A program made the position numbers and the translations under genes. From IMG/VR virus record IMGVR_UViG_3300033179_000006, positions 1-31,331 of that record: DNA of 31,331 nt; one strand, written 5' to 3'. Source of the DNA: a virus. Shown here piece by piece: positions 20,867 to 28,955 of this stretch (positions within the stretch are counted from its first letter, which is position 1; each line of letters opens with the position of its first letter). A model generated the notes under the pieces. It saw nothing but the letters and a program-made list of their open reading frames with translations. It ran no database searches and had not been told where the DNA came from.

Positions 20867-21307
20867 ATGAAAATGAGCAAAAGCGGCAGCATGGTCGGTC
20901 GCATCAACACCGCGAAGATGACCACCAACGACGGCGCGCGCGTGCCCAAGAGCAAGGAGGCGGCGAAGCAGGAAGGTATCCTCGACCGCAACACCAAGCT
21001 CTCCAACACCGACGCGTTCGAGCAGTACCGCAAGGGCGGCGCCGCCATCAACGGCGCCATCGAGGGCATGGAGTCGATCCAGAAGGGCGTCAACCTCGAC
21101 GACCCCGGCTTCGATGCCAGCGGCGACTGCTTCGTGAAGAAGGGTACCCCCTACGGCGAGGCGGCGATGTTCAACCAACTCCCCCCGGGCCCCGACATCA
21201 ACGACCAGGCCTACGCCGACATCAACGACATGCCCCTGCGCACCTACCAAGGCGGCGTCACCTTCCCCGGTGATACCCCGTGGCCGGTGCGCGACATCGA
21301 GGAGTAA
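20867..21307 (+). CDS. Phage head-region hypothetical protein, 146 aa
   Basis: A 146-aa soluble protein with a basic N-terminus (MKMSKSGSMVGRINTAKMTT) and an acidic, Gly/Pro-rich rest. It follows the decoration gene with an AAGGAG site. It could be a minor head protein or spacer. No motif allows a function call. Confidence 0.65.
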   Translation: MKMSKSGSMVGRINTAKMTTNDGARVPKSKEAAKQEGILDRNTKLSNTDAFEQYRKGGAAINGAIEGMESIQKGVNLDDPGFDASGDCFVKKGTPYGEAAMFNQLPPGPDINDQAYADINDMPLRTYQGGVTFPGDTPWPVRDIEE

Positions 21308-21314
21308 GGCGGTT

Positions 21315-21338
21315 TCCCCGGGGCAACCCGGGGATTTT
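21315..21338 (+). terminator. Hairpin with GNRA-type loop after capsid genes
   Basis: TCCCCGGG (21315-21322) pairs with CCCGGGGA (21327-21334), a perfect 8-bp stem closed by the tetraloop GCAA, followed by TTTT. It lies between head genes and could be a weak terminator or an mRNA stabiliser that sets capsid transcripts apart from downstream ones. Confidence 0.5.
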
Positions 21339-21354
21339 CCCCAAAGGAAAGAAC

Positions 21355-21705
21355 ATGCGCGAAATCCTGACCGACAAGTTCCAAATCACCGTCCCGGCAA
21401 AAGACGAGGCCGGCGAGCCCTGGGCCAGCGTGGCCTCCACTCATCGCACCTACCCGATCCGTGACCCGGCGCGTCTGCCGCCGCCGCAGATCGATTCCCC
21501 GGTCGTCGATAACGACCAGATGCCTCTCGTGACTTCCGGCGAGACCGATGTCACCAAGGACTCCAACCCCGAGGCTTTTCGTCGTGGCTTCACCAAACAC
21601 GACCTCGGCATGGTGGACGACCAGTACACCGGCGAGCACGTCGACCACTTCTACGGCGACGCCGGCGGCTTCGTCGAGCGCAACAACTACCTCGATCGGA
21701 ACTGA
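21355..21705 (+). CDS. Phage hypothetical protein, 116 aa
   Basis: A 116-aa acidic, extended-looking protein (MREILTDKFQITVPAKDEAG), with a C-terminal DDQYTGEHVDHFYGDAGGFV motif rich in acidic, His and Tyr residues. GGAAAG lies before the start. No family recognised. It is the first gene after the hairpin, in the late operon. Confidence 0.65.
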   Translation: MREILTDKFQITVPAKDEAGEPWASVASTHRTYPIRDPARLPPPQIDSPVVDNDQMPLVTSGETDVTKDSNPEAFRRGFTKHDLGMVDDQYTGEHVDHFYGDAGGFVERNNYLDRN

Positions 21706-21707
21706 AC

Positions 21708-21884
21708 ATGGCAGCCGTGAAACCGGAACTCAACCGTTCACTGCCGTATGCCCGCGTCTACGGGCATCGGACGGCGACGTATGAGCAGGCCGGCAGACTC
21801 TACGACGCCCGCGGCTGCCGCATCCCCACCGAAACCGCGTATCGCGAACGCACCAAACCGAAGGAAAAGCATGTGGCGGCCTGA
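21708..21884 (+). CDS. Small basic phage protein, 58 aa
   Basis: A 58-aa basic protein (MAAVKPELNRSLPYARVYGH) with many Arg and Tyr. Its ATG follows the previous stop by two bases. It overlaps the start of the methyltransferase-glycosyltransferase gene by 14 bases in a different frame. Similar small proteins occur in phages, but the role is unknown. Confidence 0.55.
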   Translation: MAAVKPELNRSLPYARVYGHRTATYEQAGRLYDARGCRIPTETAYRERTKPKEKHVAA

Positions 21885-23439
21885 CGATCCCCAGGGCGGT
21901 GAATCCCTGAAAATCCGCTGGGAAATCGTGCCCTTCACCCGCGGTAAGGTCCTCGACATCGGCTGTGGTCCCGTCAAGCCCTTCGAGCACTTCATCGGTC
22001 TCGACAACAACGCCGATGCGGGCCTCTTCGGCATCCAGGCCCGTCCCAATATCTGGATCAAGGATGCCCGTGACCTAGCCCAGTTCGCCTCGGCACAGTA
22101 CGACAGCGTCTTCTCCTCGCACCTCCTCGAACACATCGAATACGCCGATGTGCCGGCAGCCCTGAAGGAATGGTGGCGCCTCATCAAGGTCGGCGGATAT
22201 CTCGTCCTGTATCTGCCGGATGAGGACCAGTACCCGAAGGTCGGCGAGACCCATGCGAACCCCGACCACAAGTGGAACGTGAACTTTGACCGCGTCCTCC
22301 AGGCGATGCGCAAGATCGGCGGCTGGGACCTGATCGAGTTCCAGAAGCGGGACCAGGGCCAGGAGTACAGCCTCTTCTTCGTCTTCAGAAAGATCCACGG
22401 CGACAAGCAGCGGCAGGGGTGGAAGACTCCGAAGCCGGAAAAGACCGTCGCCGTGATCCGCTACGGCGCGTTCGGCGACCTCATGCAGGCATCCTCGATC
22501 TTCGCCGGCCTCAAGGCCCAGGGCTACCACGTCACGCTCTACAGCACGCTGCCGGGCGCCGCCGTGATCGAGAATGATCCCAACATCGACCAGGTCATCC
22601 TTCAGGACAAGGACCAGGTGCCGAACCATGAACTCGGCGCGTTCTGGAAATACATCGGCCAGAAGTACGACCGCGTCGTCAATCTTTCCGAATCCGTCGA
22701 GGGAACGCTTCTGGCCCTTCCCGGCCGGATTCAGCACGGCTGGCACCCCATGCTGCGTCACCGCATGCTGGACCACAACTACCTCGAGTTCCAGCACGAC
22801 ATCGCCCAGGTTCCCCACAAGCCGCAGATCAGGTTTTTCGCCAGTGACGACGAGAAGAAGTGGGCGCGCCGGGAGCGGGCCAAGATGGGCACCTTCACCG
22901 TGCTGTGGGTGCTCGCCGGGTCGTCGGTGCACAAGACCTGGCCGTATGTGGACAACGTCGTCGCCGCCCTGATGCAGGCCCATCCCGGTATCCATGTCGT
23001 GTTCTGCGGCGGGCCCGTGGAAAAGATGCTCGAGGCCGGCTGGGAAAACGAGCCAAGGGTCCACAAGACCTGTGGCGTCTGGAGCATCCGGGAGACCCTG
23101 GCCTTCCTCGACCAAGCCGATGCTGTCATCGGGCCGGAGACCGGGGTTCTCAATGCGGCCTCCTGCCTCTCGATCCCGAAGATCGTCTTCCTCTCCCATT
23201 CCACACACCAGAACCTGACGCGCGACTGGGTCAACGTCTATCCCCTGGCGGCCGAGACCCTGACCTGCAAGGGCCGTGGCGAGAACGAGGCGCCAGCCTG
23301 TCACCAGCTCCACTATAGCTGGGACAACTGCAACCGCGAGGAGGCCGGCGTCGCCTCCTGCCAAGCCGCGATCCCCGCTGATCGGGTTACCGACATCCTG
23401 AACGTCATCCTCGACGCCCATTTCAAGAAGGCTGCATGA
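21871..23439 (+). CDS. Fused SAM methyltransferase and GT9 (heptosyltransferase-like) glycosyltransferase
   Basis: A 522-aa two-domain protein. Residues 1-175 are a class I methyltransferase: motif I VLDIGCGPVKPFEHFIGLDN (27-46), then a conserved DSVFSSHLLEHI (78-89). Residues 190-522 resemble GT9 glycosyltransferases such as ADP-heptose:LPS heptosyltransferases: VAVIRYGAFGDL with Asp203, AGSSVHKTWPYV with Lys355, CGGP, and the donor-binding GPETGVLNAAS (421-431). It would modify a sugar acceptor and methylate something, perhaps the same glycan. A methyltransferase-GT9 fusion in a virion operon is unusual. ATG 21871 overlaps the upstream gene and is preceded by AAGGAAAAG. Substrates cannot be told from sequence. 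Confidence 0.82.
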   Translation: MWRPDDPQGGESLKIRWEIVPFTRGKVLDIGCGPVKPFEHFIGLDNNADAGLFGIQARPNIWIKDARDLAQFASAQYDSVFSSHLLEHIEYADVPAALKEWWRLIKVGGYLVLYLPDEDQYPKVGETHANPDHKWNVNFDRVLQAMRKIGGWDLIEFQKRDQGQEYSLFFVFRKIHGDKQRQGWKTPKPEKTVAVIRYGAFGDLMQASSIFAGLKAQGYHVTLYSTLPGAAVIENDPNIDQVILQDKDQVPNHELGAFWKYIGQKYDRVVNLSESVEGTLLALPGRIQHGWHPMLRHRMLDHNYLEFQHDIAQVPHKPQIRFFASDDEKKWARRERAKMGTFTVLWVLAGSSVHKTWPYVDNVVAALMQAHPGIHVVFCGGPVEKMLEAGWENEPRVHKTCGVWSIRETLAFLDQADAVIGPETGVLNAASCLSIPKIVFLSHSTHQNLTRDWVNVYPLAAETLTCKGRGENEAPACHQLHYSWDNCNREEAGVASCQAAIPADRVTDILNVILDAHFKKAA

Positions 23440-24392
23440 CCACTTCAGGCGTCTACGTCCTCAGCGTCTCCGGCGATGAAATCATCCGCCAGGCGATGCT
23501 CGACCTCGGCAAACTCGGGGAAGGTCAGATCCCCAGCCCCGGGGAGACCGTGGACGCCCGTCTCCGCCTCAACATGATGACCCGGCAGTGGATGGGGAAG
23601 GCTGACTTCGCCCCGGGTCTCAAGATGTGGACGCGCCAGCGCGCCGACCTCTTCCTCTCGAACTCGACAGGACAGTATGCTCTCGGCCCATCCGGGGACA
23701 ACTGGGCTACCACGAGCTACAGCCGTACCACCACGGCGACCGCCAACGCCGCCGCAACAGCGCTTCTGGTCAGCTCCATCACCAATGCCTCCGCCGGCGA
23801 CTACATCGGCGTCGTCCTTGATTCCGGGGCGCTGTTCTGGACGACGATCAACGGCGCCCCGGCGGGCAGCACGATCAATCTGGCCTCCGGCCTGCCGAGC
23901 CGGGCGAGTTCCGGCGCCACGGTCTTCAACTACACGACCAAGGCGCAACGTCCCGTCAACATTGAGACCGTGGTGCTCCGGGATTCGACGAACAGTGACA
24001 CCCCGATGAATCTGATGACGCTGCAGGACTACGAATTCCTGCCGTCAAAAGTCGATCCGTCGTTCATCTCCGACCCCACGGGCATCTACTACGAGGCGCA
24101 GCTCACCAACGGGGTCCTCTACACCGATGTCGCCGGCTGCTCCGACGTGACGAAGCGACTCCACATCGTCTATCTGCAGCCGATCCAGACCTTCGTCAAC
24201 CCGCTGGACACCCCGTACTTTCCCGAGGGCTGGTACCGGGCTTTGGTCTGGGGCCTGGCCAAGGAAATCGGGCCGATGTTCAACGCGACATTCACCAAGG
24301 ACATGCAGGACAACTACACCACCGCTCTTGCCCTGGCCCGGGAACAGGACGGCGAGACCAATACTTTCTACTTCCAGCCGGGGAACGATTGA
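23436..24392 (+). CDS. Head-tail adaptor / tail accessory protein, P22 gp4-like
   Basis: A 318-aa protein of the P22 gp4-like family, which binds below the portal and seals packaged DNA. Supporting signs are the N-terminus VSGDEIIRQAMLDLGKLGEG, a LRLNMMTRQWMGK helix (about 48-60), and the end region WYRALVWGLAKEIGPMFN. The middle (about 90-160) is a Ser/Thr/Ala-rich β-domain not found in the short P22 protein, making this version larger. ATGA-coupled to the gene before it. Confidence 0.75.
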   Translation: MTTSGVYVLSVSGDEIIRQAMLDLGKLGEGQIPSPGETVDARLRLNMMTRQWMGKADFAPGLKMWTRQRADLFLSNSTGQYALGPSGDNWATTSYSRTTTATANAAATALLVSSITNASAGDYIGVVLDSGALFWTTINGAPAGSTINLASGLPSRASSGATVFNYTTKAQRPVNIETVVLRDSTNSDTPMNLMTLQDYEFLPSKVDPSFISDPTGIYYEAQLTNGVLYTDVAGCSDVTKRLHIVYLQPIQTFVNPLDTPYFPEGWYRALVWGLAKEIGPMFNATFTKDMQDNYTTALALAREQDGETNTFYFQPGND

Positions 24393-25810
24393 AGCCCATC
24401 CCCCTCTTCGGCTCCGCCACCGCGAGCAAGTCACTCACCGTGACCTCGCAGCGGCGCCTCAACGTCTACTACGAAATCCGTCAGGATCAGGACCAGACGA
24501 AGATCGCCATCTATGGGACCCCGGGAACGGAGATTTTCGTCAACGTCGGCAGCACGCCGGTGCGCGGCTCCTATGTCTTCGGGACCCTTCTCTACATCGT
24601 CCAGGCCGGCCGTCTTTATAGCATCAACAACTCCGGCACCATCATCAACCGGGGGACACTGAACACCACCTCCGGTACGGTCTCCATGTCGGACAACGGT
24701 ACGCAGCTCCTGATCGTGGATGGGACCAACGGGTACACCTACACCCCGGGAACCACCACTTTTGCCCAGATCACGGATGTGAATTTCCAGAACGGGGCGA
24801 CGACCTGCGACTTCCTCGGCGGGTTTTTCGCCGTGGAGCGGCCCGGTACCGGGCAGTACTACATCAGCAAGAGCTATGACGGCACGGTCTGGACGCCGGC
24901 CCTGTTCGCCACCGCCGAATCGAACACCGACAATCTTGTCGCCGTGCAGTCCTACCTCACGTTCTGGCTGCTGTGGGGGGAAAAGACGATCGAGCCCTGG
25001 CAAAACGCCGGGCTCTCACCATTCCCCTTCGCGCCGATCCAGGGCGCCGTGATCAAGTACGGCCTCGCCGCGAAATTCAGCCGTGCCCCCTTGAGTGGCG
25101 GCATCGCCTACCTGGCGAAGAACGATGAAGGCTCCCAGGTTGAGGTCCGTCTGTTGACCGGACTGGCCGATGCCCTGATTTCCGATCCCGACACCACCAA
25201 CCTCATCAACTCATTCTCGACGACCGCGGATGCGATCGCCCTCAGCTACAAGCTCGATACCCATTCCTTCTACCAGATCAACTTCCCGACCGCTGGCCGG
25301 TCCCTGCTATACGACGCCTCGACCTCGATTTGGTCCGAGGTGCAGACCGGTGTCGCCTTGACTGGTCGGCACATCGCCAATCAGAGCGTCCACTTCAACA
25401 ACAGCACCTACGTCACCGACTACAGCGCCGGCAACATCTTCAAGATCAACCCGAACGTCTACACCGACAACGGGACTGCGATCAAGCGCCAGATCAGGAG
25501 CCGGCACATCCGCCAGGACGGCAACCTCTTCACTGTCGACGAACTCACGGTCGAGATGGAGACCGGTGTCGGGCTTCAGGCCGGCCAGGGCTCGGACCCG
25601 CAGGTCATGATCCAGTACTCCCATGATGGCGGCCGGACCTACGGTATCGAGCGCTGGTTCGGTCTCGGGAAGGTCGGTCAATACCTGATCCGTCTCGTCT
25701 CCCGGCGCTGGGGGCAGTGCCGGGATGGCGTCTATCAGATCACGATGACCGATCCGGTGAAGTTTGTCATCACCAAAGCCGAGGCCGTTCTTCGGCCAGG
25801 GAGGGGTTGA
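24389..25810 (+). CDS. Packaged DNA stabilisation protein, P22 gp10-like
   Basis: A 473-aa protein matching the P22 gp10 family, which forms the tail hub beneath gp4. It opens MKPIPLFGSATASKSLTVTS and has a long β-propeller-like body, with ADAIALSYKLDTHSFYQINF and LTVEMETGVGLQAG characteristic of the family. It starts with TTG overlapping the previous stop (TTGA). Order and identity of this pair support a short, P22-type tail. Confidence 0.8.
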   Translation: MKPIPLFGSATASKSLTVTSQRRLNVYYEIRQDQDQTKIAIYGTPGTEIFVNVGSTPVRGSYVFGTLLYIVQAGRLYSINNSGTIINRGTLNTTSGTVSMSDNGTQLLIVDGTNGYTYTPGTTTFAQITDVNFQNGATTCDFLGGFFAVERPGTGQYYISKSYDGTVWTPALFATAESNTDNLVAVQSYLTFWLLWGEKTIEPWQNAGLSPFPFAPIQGAVIKYGLAAKFSRAPLSGGIAYLAKNDEGSQVEVRLLTGLADALISDPDTTNLINSFSTTADAIALSYKLDTHSFYQINFPTAGRSLLYDASTSIWSEVQTGVALTGRHIANQSVHFNNSTYVTDYSAGNIFKINPNVYTDNGTAIKRQIRSRHIRQDGNLFTVDELTVEMETGVGLQAGQGSDPQVMIQYSHDGGRTYGIERWFGLGKVGQYLIRLVSRRWGQCRDGVYQITMTDPVKFVITKAEAVLRPGRG

Positions 25811-26064
25811 TGCCGACTCCAACCGAATTCAATGGTGACATCGTGCCCGGACAGAAGCCTACGGCAACTTTCTTCGGCTGGGCGAAGACGATTTTTCTCG
25901 TCGCGTTTGCCGCGCAGCAATCCGGCACTACCGCGAATCGCCCCCTGAAAGACCTGTGGGTTGGACGACCGTATTTCGATACCTCCCTCGGGGCAAAAGG
26001 GAAACCGATTTGGGTCGACAAGACCGGTGCCGCCTGGGTGGACGCGACTGGGACCAATGTATGA
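25810..26064 (+). CDS. Small tail or virion protein, 84 aa
   Basis: An 84-aa soluble protein (MPTPTEFNGDIVPGQKPTAT) with a hydrophobic centre and a C-terminal β-segment (KPIWVDKTGAAWVDATGTNV). The last part resembles short C-terminal repeats of phage tail-associated proteins. TGATG overlap with the gp10-like gene and ATGA with the next. Function unknown. Confidence 0.6.
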   Translation: MPTPTEFNGDIVPGQKPTATFFGWAKTIFLVAFAAQQSGTTANRPLKDLWVGRPYFDTSLGAKGKPIWVDKTGAAWVDATGTNV

Positions 26065-26486
26065 CGCACATCACTCGTTTCGAAAGCAACCCCATCTCCA
26101 CTGTCACCGCACCCTATGGTGATAGCGGGTTCGAGCACGCCCCCATGGCTGATGTTGCCACCAGCATCTCGGTCATCGAAAACACCTGCATCGTGATGAA
26201 TGTCTTCGCGAAGGCCGGTGATTCCGCCCCAGGACATCGTCACCATTTCAGGCATCAGTCTCTCCTGACAAACGGGCGGGTCCGTGTCTGCGTCGATGGT
26301 GTCACGACCGAGTACAGCGCCCCCAAGATCATCATCATCGAGAAGAACAAGACCCACCAGTTCACCGCTCTTGAGGACGGTACCGCGCTCTGGTGCGTCC
26401 ACGCCGCGCGCGACATCGAGGGCGAAGTTCTCGACGCCGATGCGCCTGCCGATACCCCAATGCATCCGATTTCGAAAGGCCTGTGA
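26061..26486 (+). CDS. Cupin-domain protein, 141 aa
   Basis: A 141-aa protein with a cupin core: GHRHHFRHQSLLTNGRVRV (residues about 58-76) fits the metal-binding motif 1 of cupins (several His), and KTHQFTALEDG (about 97-107) the second, with His99. Such small cupins bind metal and often sugars or small ligands, or act as isomerases or epimerases. In this position, among tail and ejection genes and downstream of a glycosyltransferase, a sugar-related role is possible, but not shown. Confidence 0.7.
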   Translation: MTHITRFESNPISTVTAPYGDSGFEHAPMADVATSISVIENTCIVMNVFAKAGDSAPGHRHHFRHQSLLTNGRVRVCVDGVTTEYSAPKIIIIEKNKTHQFTALEDGTALWCVHAARDIEGEVLDADAPADTPMHPISKGL

Positions 26487-27493
26487 TGAAACACCACTTC
26501 AGCCCATCCCAGGCGCGCGCGCTTGCCGCTGAATTCCCGATTGGCGATGCTTTTGGCGGCCCTGCCTTCGGTGAGAAGTCGTTTGTCGGCTTGGCGATGG
26601 GCGCCGCTTCACTGGTCGGTGGGATGATGAGCGCCGATGCCGCCGGGGATGCGGCTTCCACCCAAGCCAATGCCGCCCAGAACGCCGCCGGCATGTCGAA
26701 CCAGGCCACGATGGCATCGATCGCGGAACAGCGTCGCCAGTTCGACCAGACGTCGTCGAACATGACCCCGTACATGGATACGGGGCGCGCCGCCCTCGAC
26801 AAGCTCTCCGGGATGTTGGGCCTGAATGTCAGCCATACCGCTACCCCGTCCTTCAGCGATCCCGCCACCCGCGAATACATCTCGCAACTGCGCCAGCGCT
26901 TCCCAGACCTGCCGGACGCATGGCTGCCGAACCAAAAGGACCTACAGCAGTTCATCGACGCCAATCCGAAATACAACGGTGGCGGCAAAACCCAGTCTTC
27001 GATGGAAGACATCATGAAGATGGACCCCGGCTACCAGTTCCGTCTCGGCCAGGGCACGACCGCGCTCAACAACTCGGCCGCCGCCGGCGGCATGCAGCTC
27101 TCCTCGAACACGATGCAGAGCCTGATGGGCTACAACCAGGACTACGCCTCGGGCGAGTACGACAAGATCCTCAGCCGCCTCTCCGGTGTCGCCGGATCGG
27201 GGCAGAACGCGGCCGGCAATCTAGGTTCCTTGGGTGCCACTACCGCGGCGAGCATCGGCGCTACCGGCATGTCCGGGGCCAACACGGCCGGCAACTACCT
27301 CACCCAGGGCGCCAACGCCACGGCGGCCGGCACGGTGGGTAGTGCCAATGCTCTGGGTACCGGGTTGAACAACGCCTACTCGAACTACATGAACCAGCGC
27401 CTGATGAGCCAGCTTTTCACGCCATCCGGCAACCCCAATGCCGTGACCTCGTTCCAGATGGGCGGCCCCGATGGTTTCGGCGGCATGGGTTAA
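26486..27493 (+). CDS. DNA ejection / internal virion protein, 335 aa
   Basis: A 335-aa Ala/Gly/Ser/Gln-rich protein. A hydrophobic segment at about residues 32-47 (FVGLAMGAASLVGGMM) and the phrase MDPGYQFRLGQGTTALNNSA (about 181-200) are signatures of small phage DNA-transfer proteins (P22 gp7-type position). The C-terminal part is a Gly/Ala/Asn repeat. It would be packed in the virion and help DNA cross the envelope. TGATG overlap at its start. Confidence 0.75.
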   Translation: MKHHFSPSQARALAAEFPIGDAFGGPAFGEKSFVGLAMGAASLVGGMMSADAAGDAASTQANAAQNAAGMSNQATMASIAEQRRQFDQTSSNMTPYMDTGRAALDKLSGMLGLNVSHTATPSFSDPATREYISQLRQRFPDLPDAWLPNQKDLQQFIDANPKYNGGGKTQSSMEDIMKMDPGYQFRLGQGTTALNNSAAAGGMQLSSNTMQSLMGYNQDYASGEYDKILSRLSGVAGSGQNAAGNLGSLGATTAASIGATGMSGANTAGNYLTQGANATAAGTVGSANALGTGLNNAYSNYMNQRLMSQLFTPSGNPNAVTSFQMGGPDGFGGMG

Positions 27494-27503
27494 GGAGAAC
27501 GAG

Positions 27504-28955
27504 ATGGCTATTGATCCCAGCATCCCCCTCCAGGTCCAGACCCCGGCGCCCTATGACGCCATCGGGCAGACGGCGAAGGTTCTCCAGCTCAAGCAGATGC
27601 AGGCCGCCGCTGATGCGGCGCCGATGCAGCGCGAGATGGCGTCGCTCGACCTCAACACGAAGCAGATGCAGAACAAGCAGTTGCAGCAGAATTTTGCGGA
27701 TGAACAGGCACTGAAAAAAGCCTACGTCATGGGGCCGGATGGGAAACTCGACCGCCAGGCCACGCTCGCCAATGTCGTCAAGATCAATCCCGCGATCGCC
27801 CCGAAACTCACCGAGGAATGGACGAAACAGGACGCGGCGCAGACCAAGATGATGCACGACTACGTCCAGTCCGCCGGGCCGATCTCGGCCGGCCTCCTCG
27901 GCAAGTTCCAGAAACTCAGCGCGGAAAAGGGGGAACAGGCCGCCTGGGCGGAGTTGCAACCCGAAGTCCAGTCCAGCGCCGCTCAACTGAAGCAGATGTT
28001 CCCGAACATGCCGGGCCTCGATCCGTCAAAGGTGACGCCCCAGACGCTCGCCCAGAGCGCGGGGATGTGGGACAAGTACCAGGAACACCAGATGAAGCAG
28101 GCAAGCCCGCAGAGCGCCGAGGGCAAGATCAAGCAGGATGTCAAGAGCGGCAATCTCTCGGCTCAAGAGGGCGAGCGTGCGATCAACAAGAAGGACTACA
28201 TCCGGCCCATCATCAACGTCAATGCCGGCGGTGCGGATGCCGGTCGGTTGAGCAAGACCTACGCTGAAGACCCGGAGTACTCCAAGCGCGTCGACTATTG
28301 GGCCGACGTTCTCGCCAAGGGCGGCACGCTGCCCCCTCGATTCGCTCAGTCCGGCGCCGGCAAGAAAATGATGCCCGACATTCTGCTCCGCGTGCCGACG
28401 ATCTCCGACGGCGCGGATTCCCTGCTTGCCAACCAGGTGCAACTCGGCGGCGAGAAGGCCGGCGCGCGCACCGCGGCCACCCGGGCGGCAAACGTGCAGA
28501 TCGCGGCGGATGAGGCCATCAATATGATGCCGATCCTGCAAAAGGCGTCTGACGAATTCAAACGCACCGGTTACCAGCCGATCAACAAGGTGATCGCGTC
28601 GTACCAGGACGGTACCGGAAGCGTCGAATCGCGCAAGTTCGGGGCGGCCCTGAACACCTTCATCAACGTCTACGCACGCGCGGTTTCCCCAAGCGGCGCC
28701 GCCACGGTAAGCGACAAGGAGCATGCCCGCGAGCTGCTCTCCCGAGCTGACTCCCACGAGCAGTTGATGGGCGTGCTCGGCGTCATGCGGCAGGAAATGG
28801 ATGCCGCCTTGAAGTCGCCGGAGCACGTTCAAAAGGCCCAGCGCGAGCGCATGACCGGGAAAAAGGGCGAGTCCAAGCCCGATGAAAAGCCGCTGCGCAT
28901 GGACGACAACGGCAACGCGCGGCCCGCCGCTAAGGCCGGAGACTTCTTCAAATAA
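27504..28955 (+). CDS. Internal virion / ejection protein, 483 aa
   Basis: A 483-aa, Gln/Ala/Lys-rich, helical protein. The start MAIDPSIPLQVQTPAPYDAI is followed by a coiled region and a helical rest. AAGGAG before ATG 27504 makes that start clear. Composition, size and position between two ejection-type genes support an internal virion protein role (P22 gp20-type position). No enzymatic motif is visible. Confidence 0.7.
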   Translation: MAIDPSIPLQVQTPAPYDAIGQTAKVLQLKQMQAAADAAPMQREMASLDLNTKQMQNKQLQQNFADEQALKKAYVMGPDGKLDRQATLANVVKINPAIAPKLTEEWTKQDAAQTKMMHDYVQSAGPISAGLLGKFQKLSAEKGEQAAWAELQPEVQSSAAQLKQMFPNMPGLDPSKVTPQTLAQSAGMWDKYQEHQMKQASPQSAEGKIKQDVKSGNLSAQEGERAINKKDYIRPIINVNAGGADAGRLSKTYAEDPEYSKRVDYWADVLAKGGTLPPRFAQSGAGKKMMPDILLRVPTISDGADSLLANQVQLGGEKAGARTAATRAANVQIAADEAINMMPILQKASDEFKRTGYQPINKVIASYQDGTGSVESRKFGAALNTFINVYARAVSPSGAATVSDKEHARELLSRADSHEQLMGVLGVMRQEMDAALKSPEHVQKAQRERMTGKKGESKPDEKPLRMDDNGNARPAAKAGDFFK

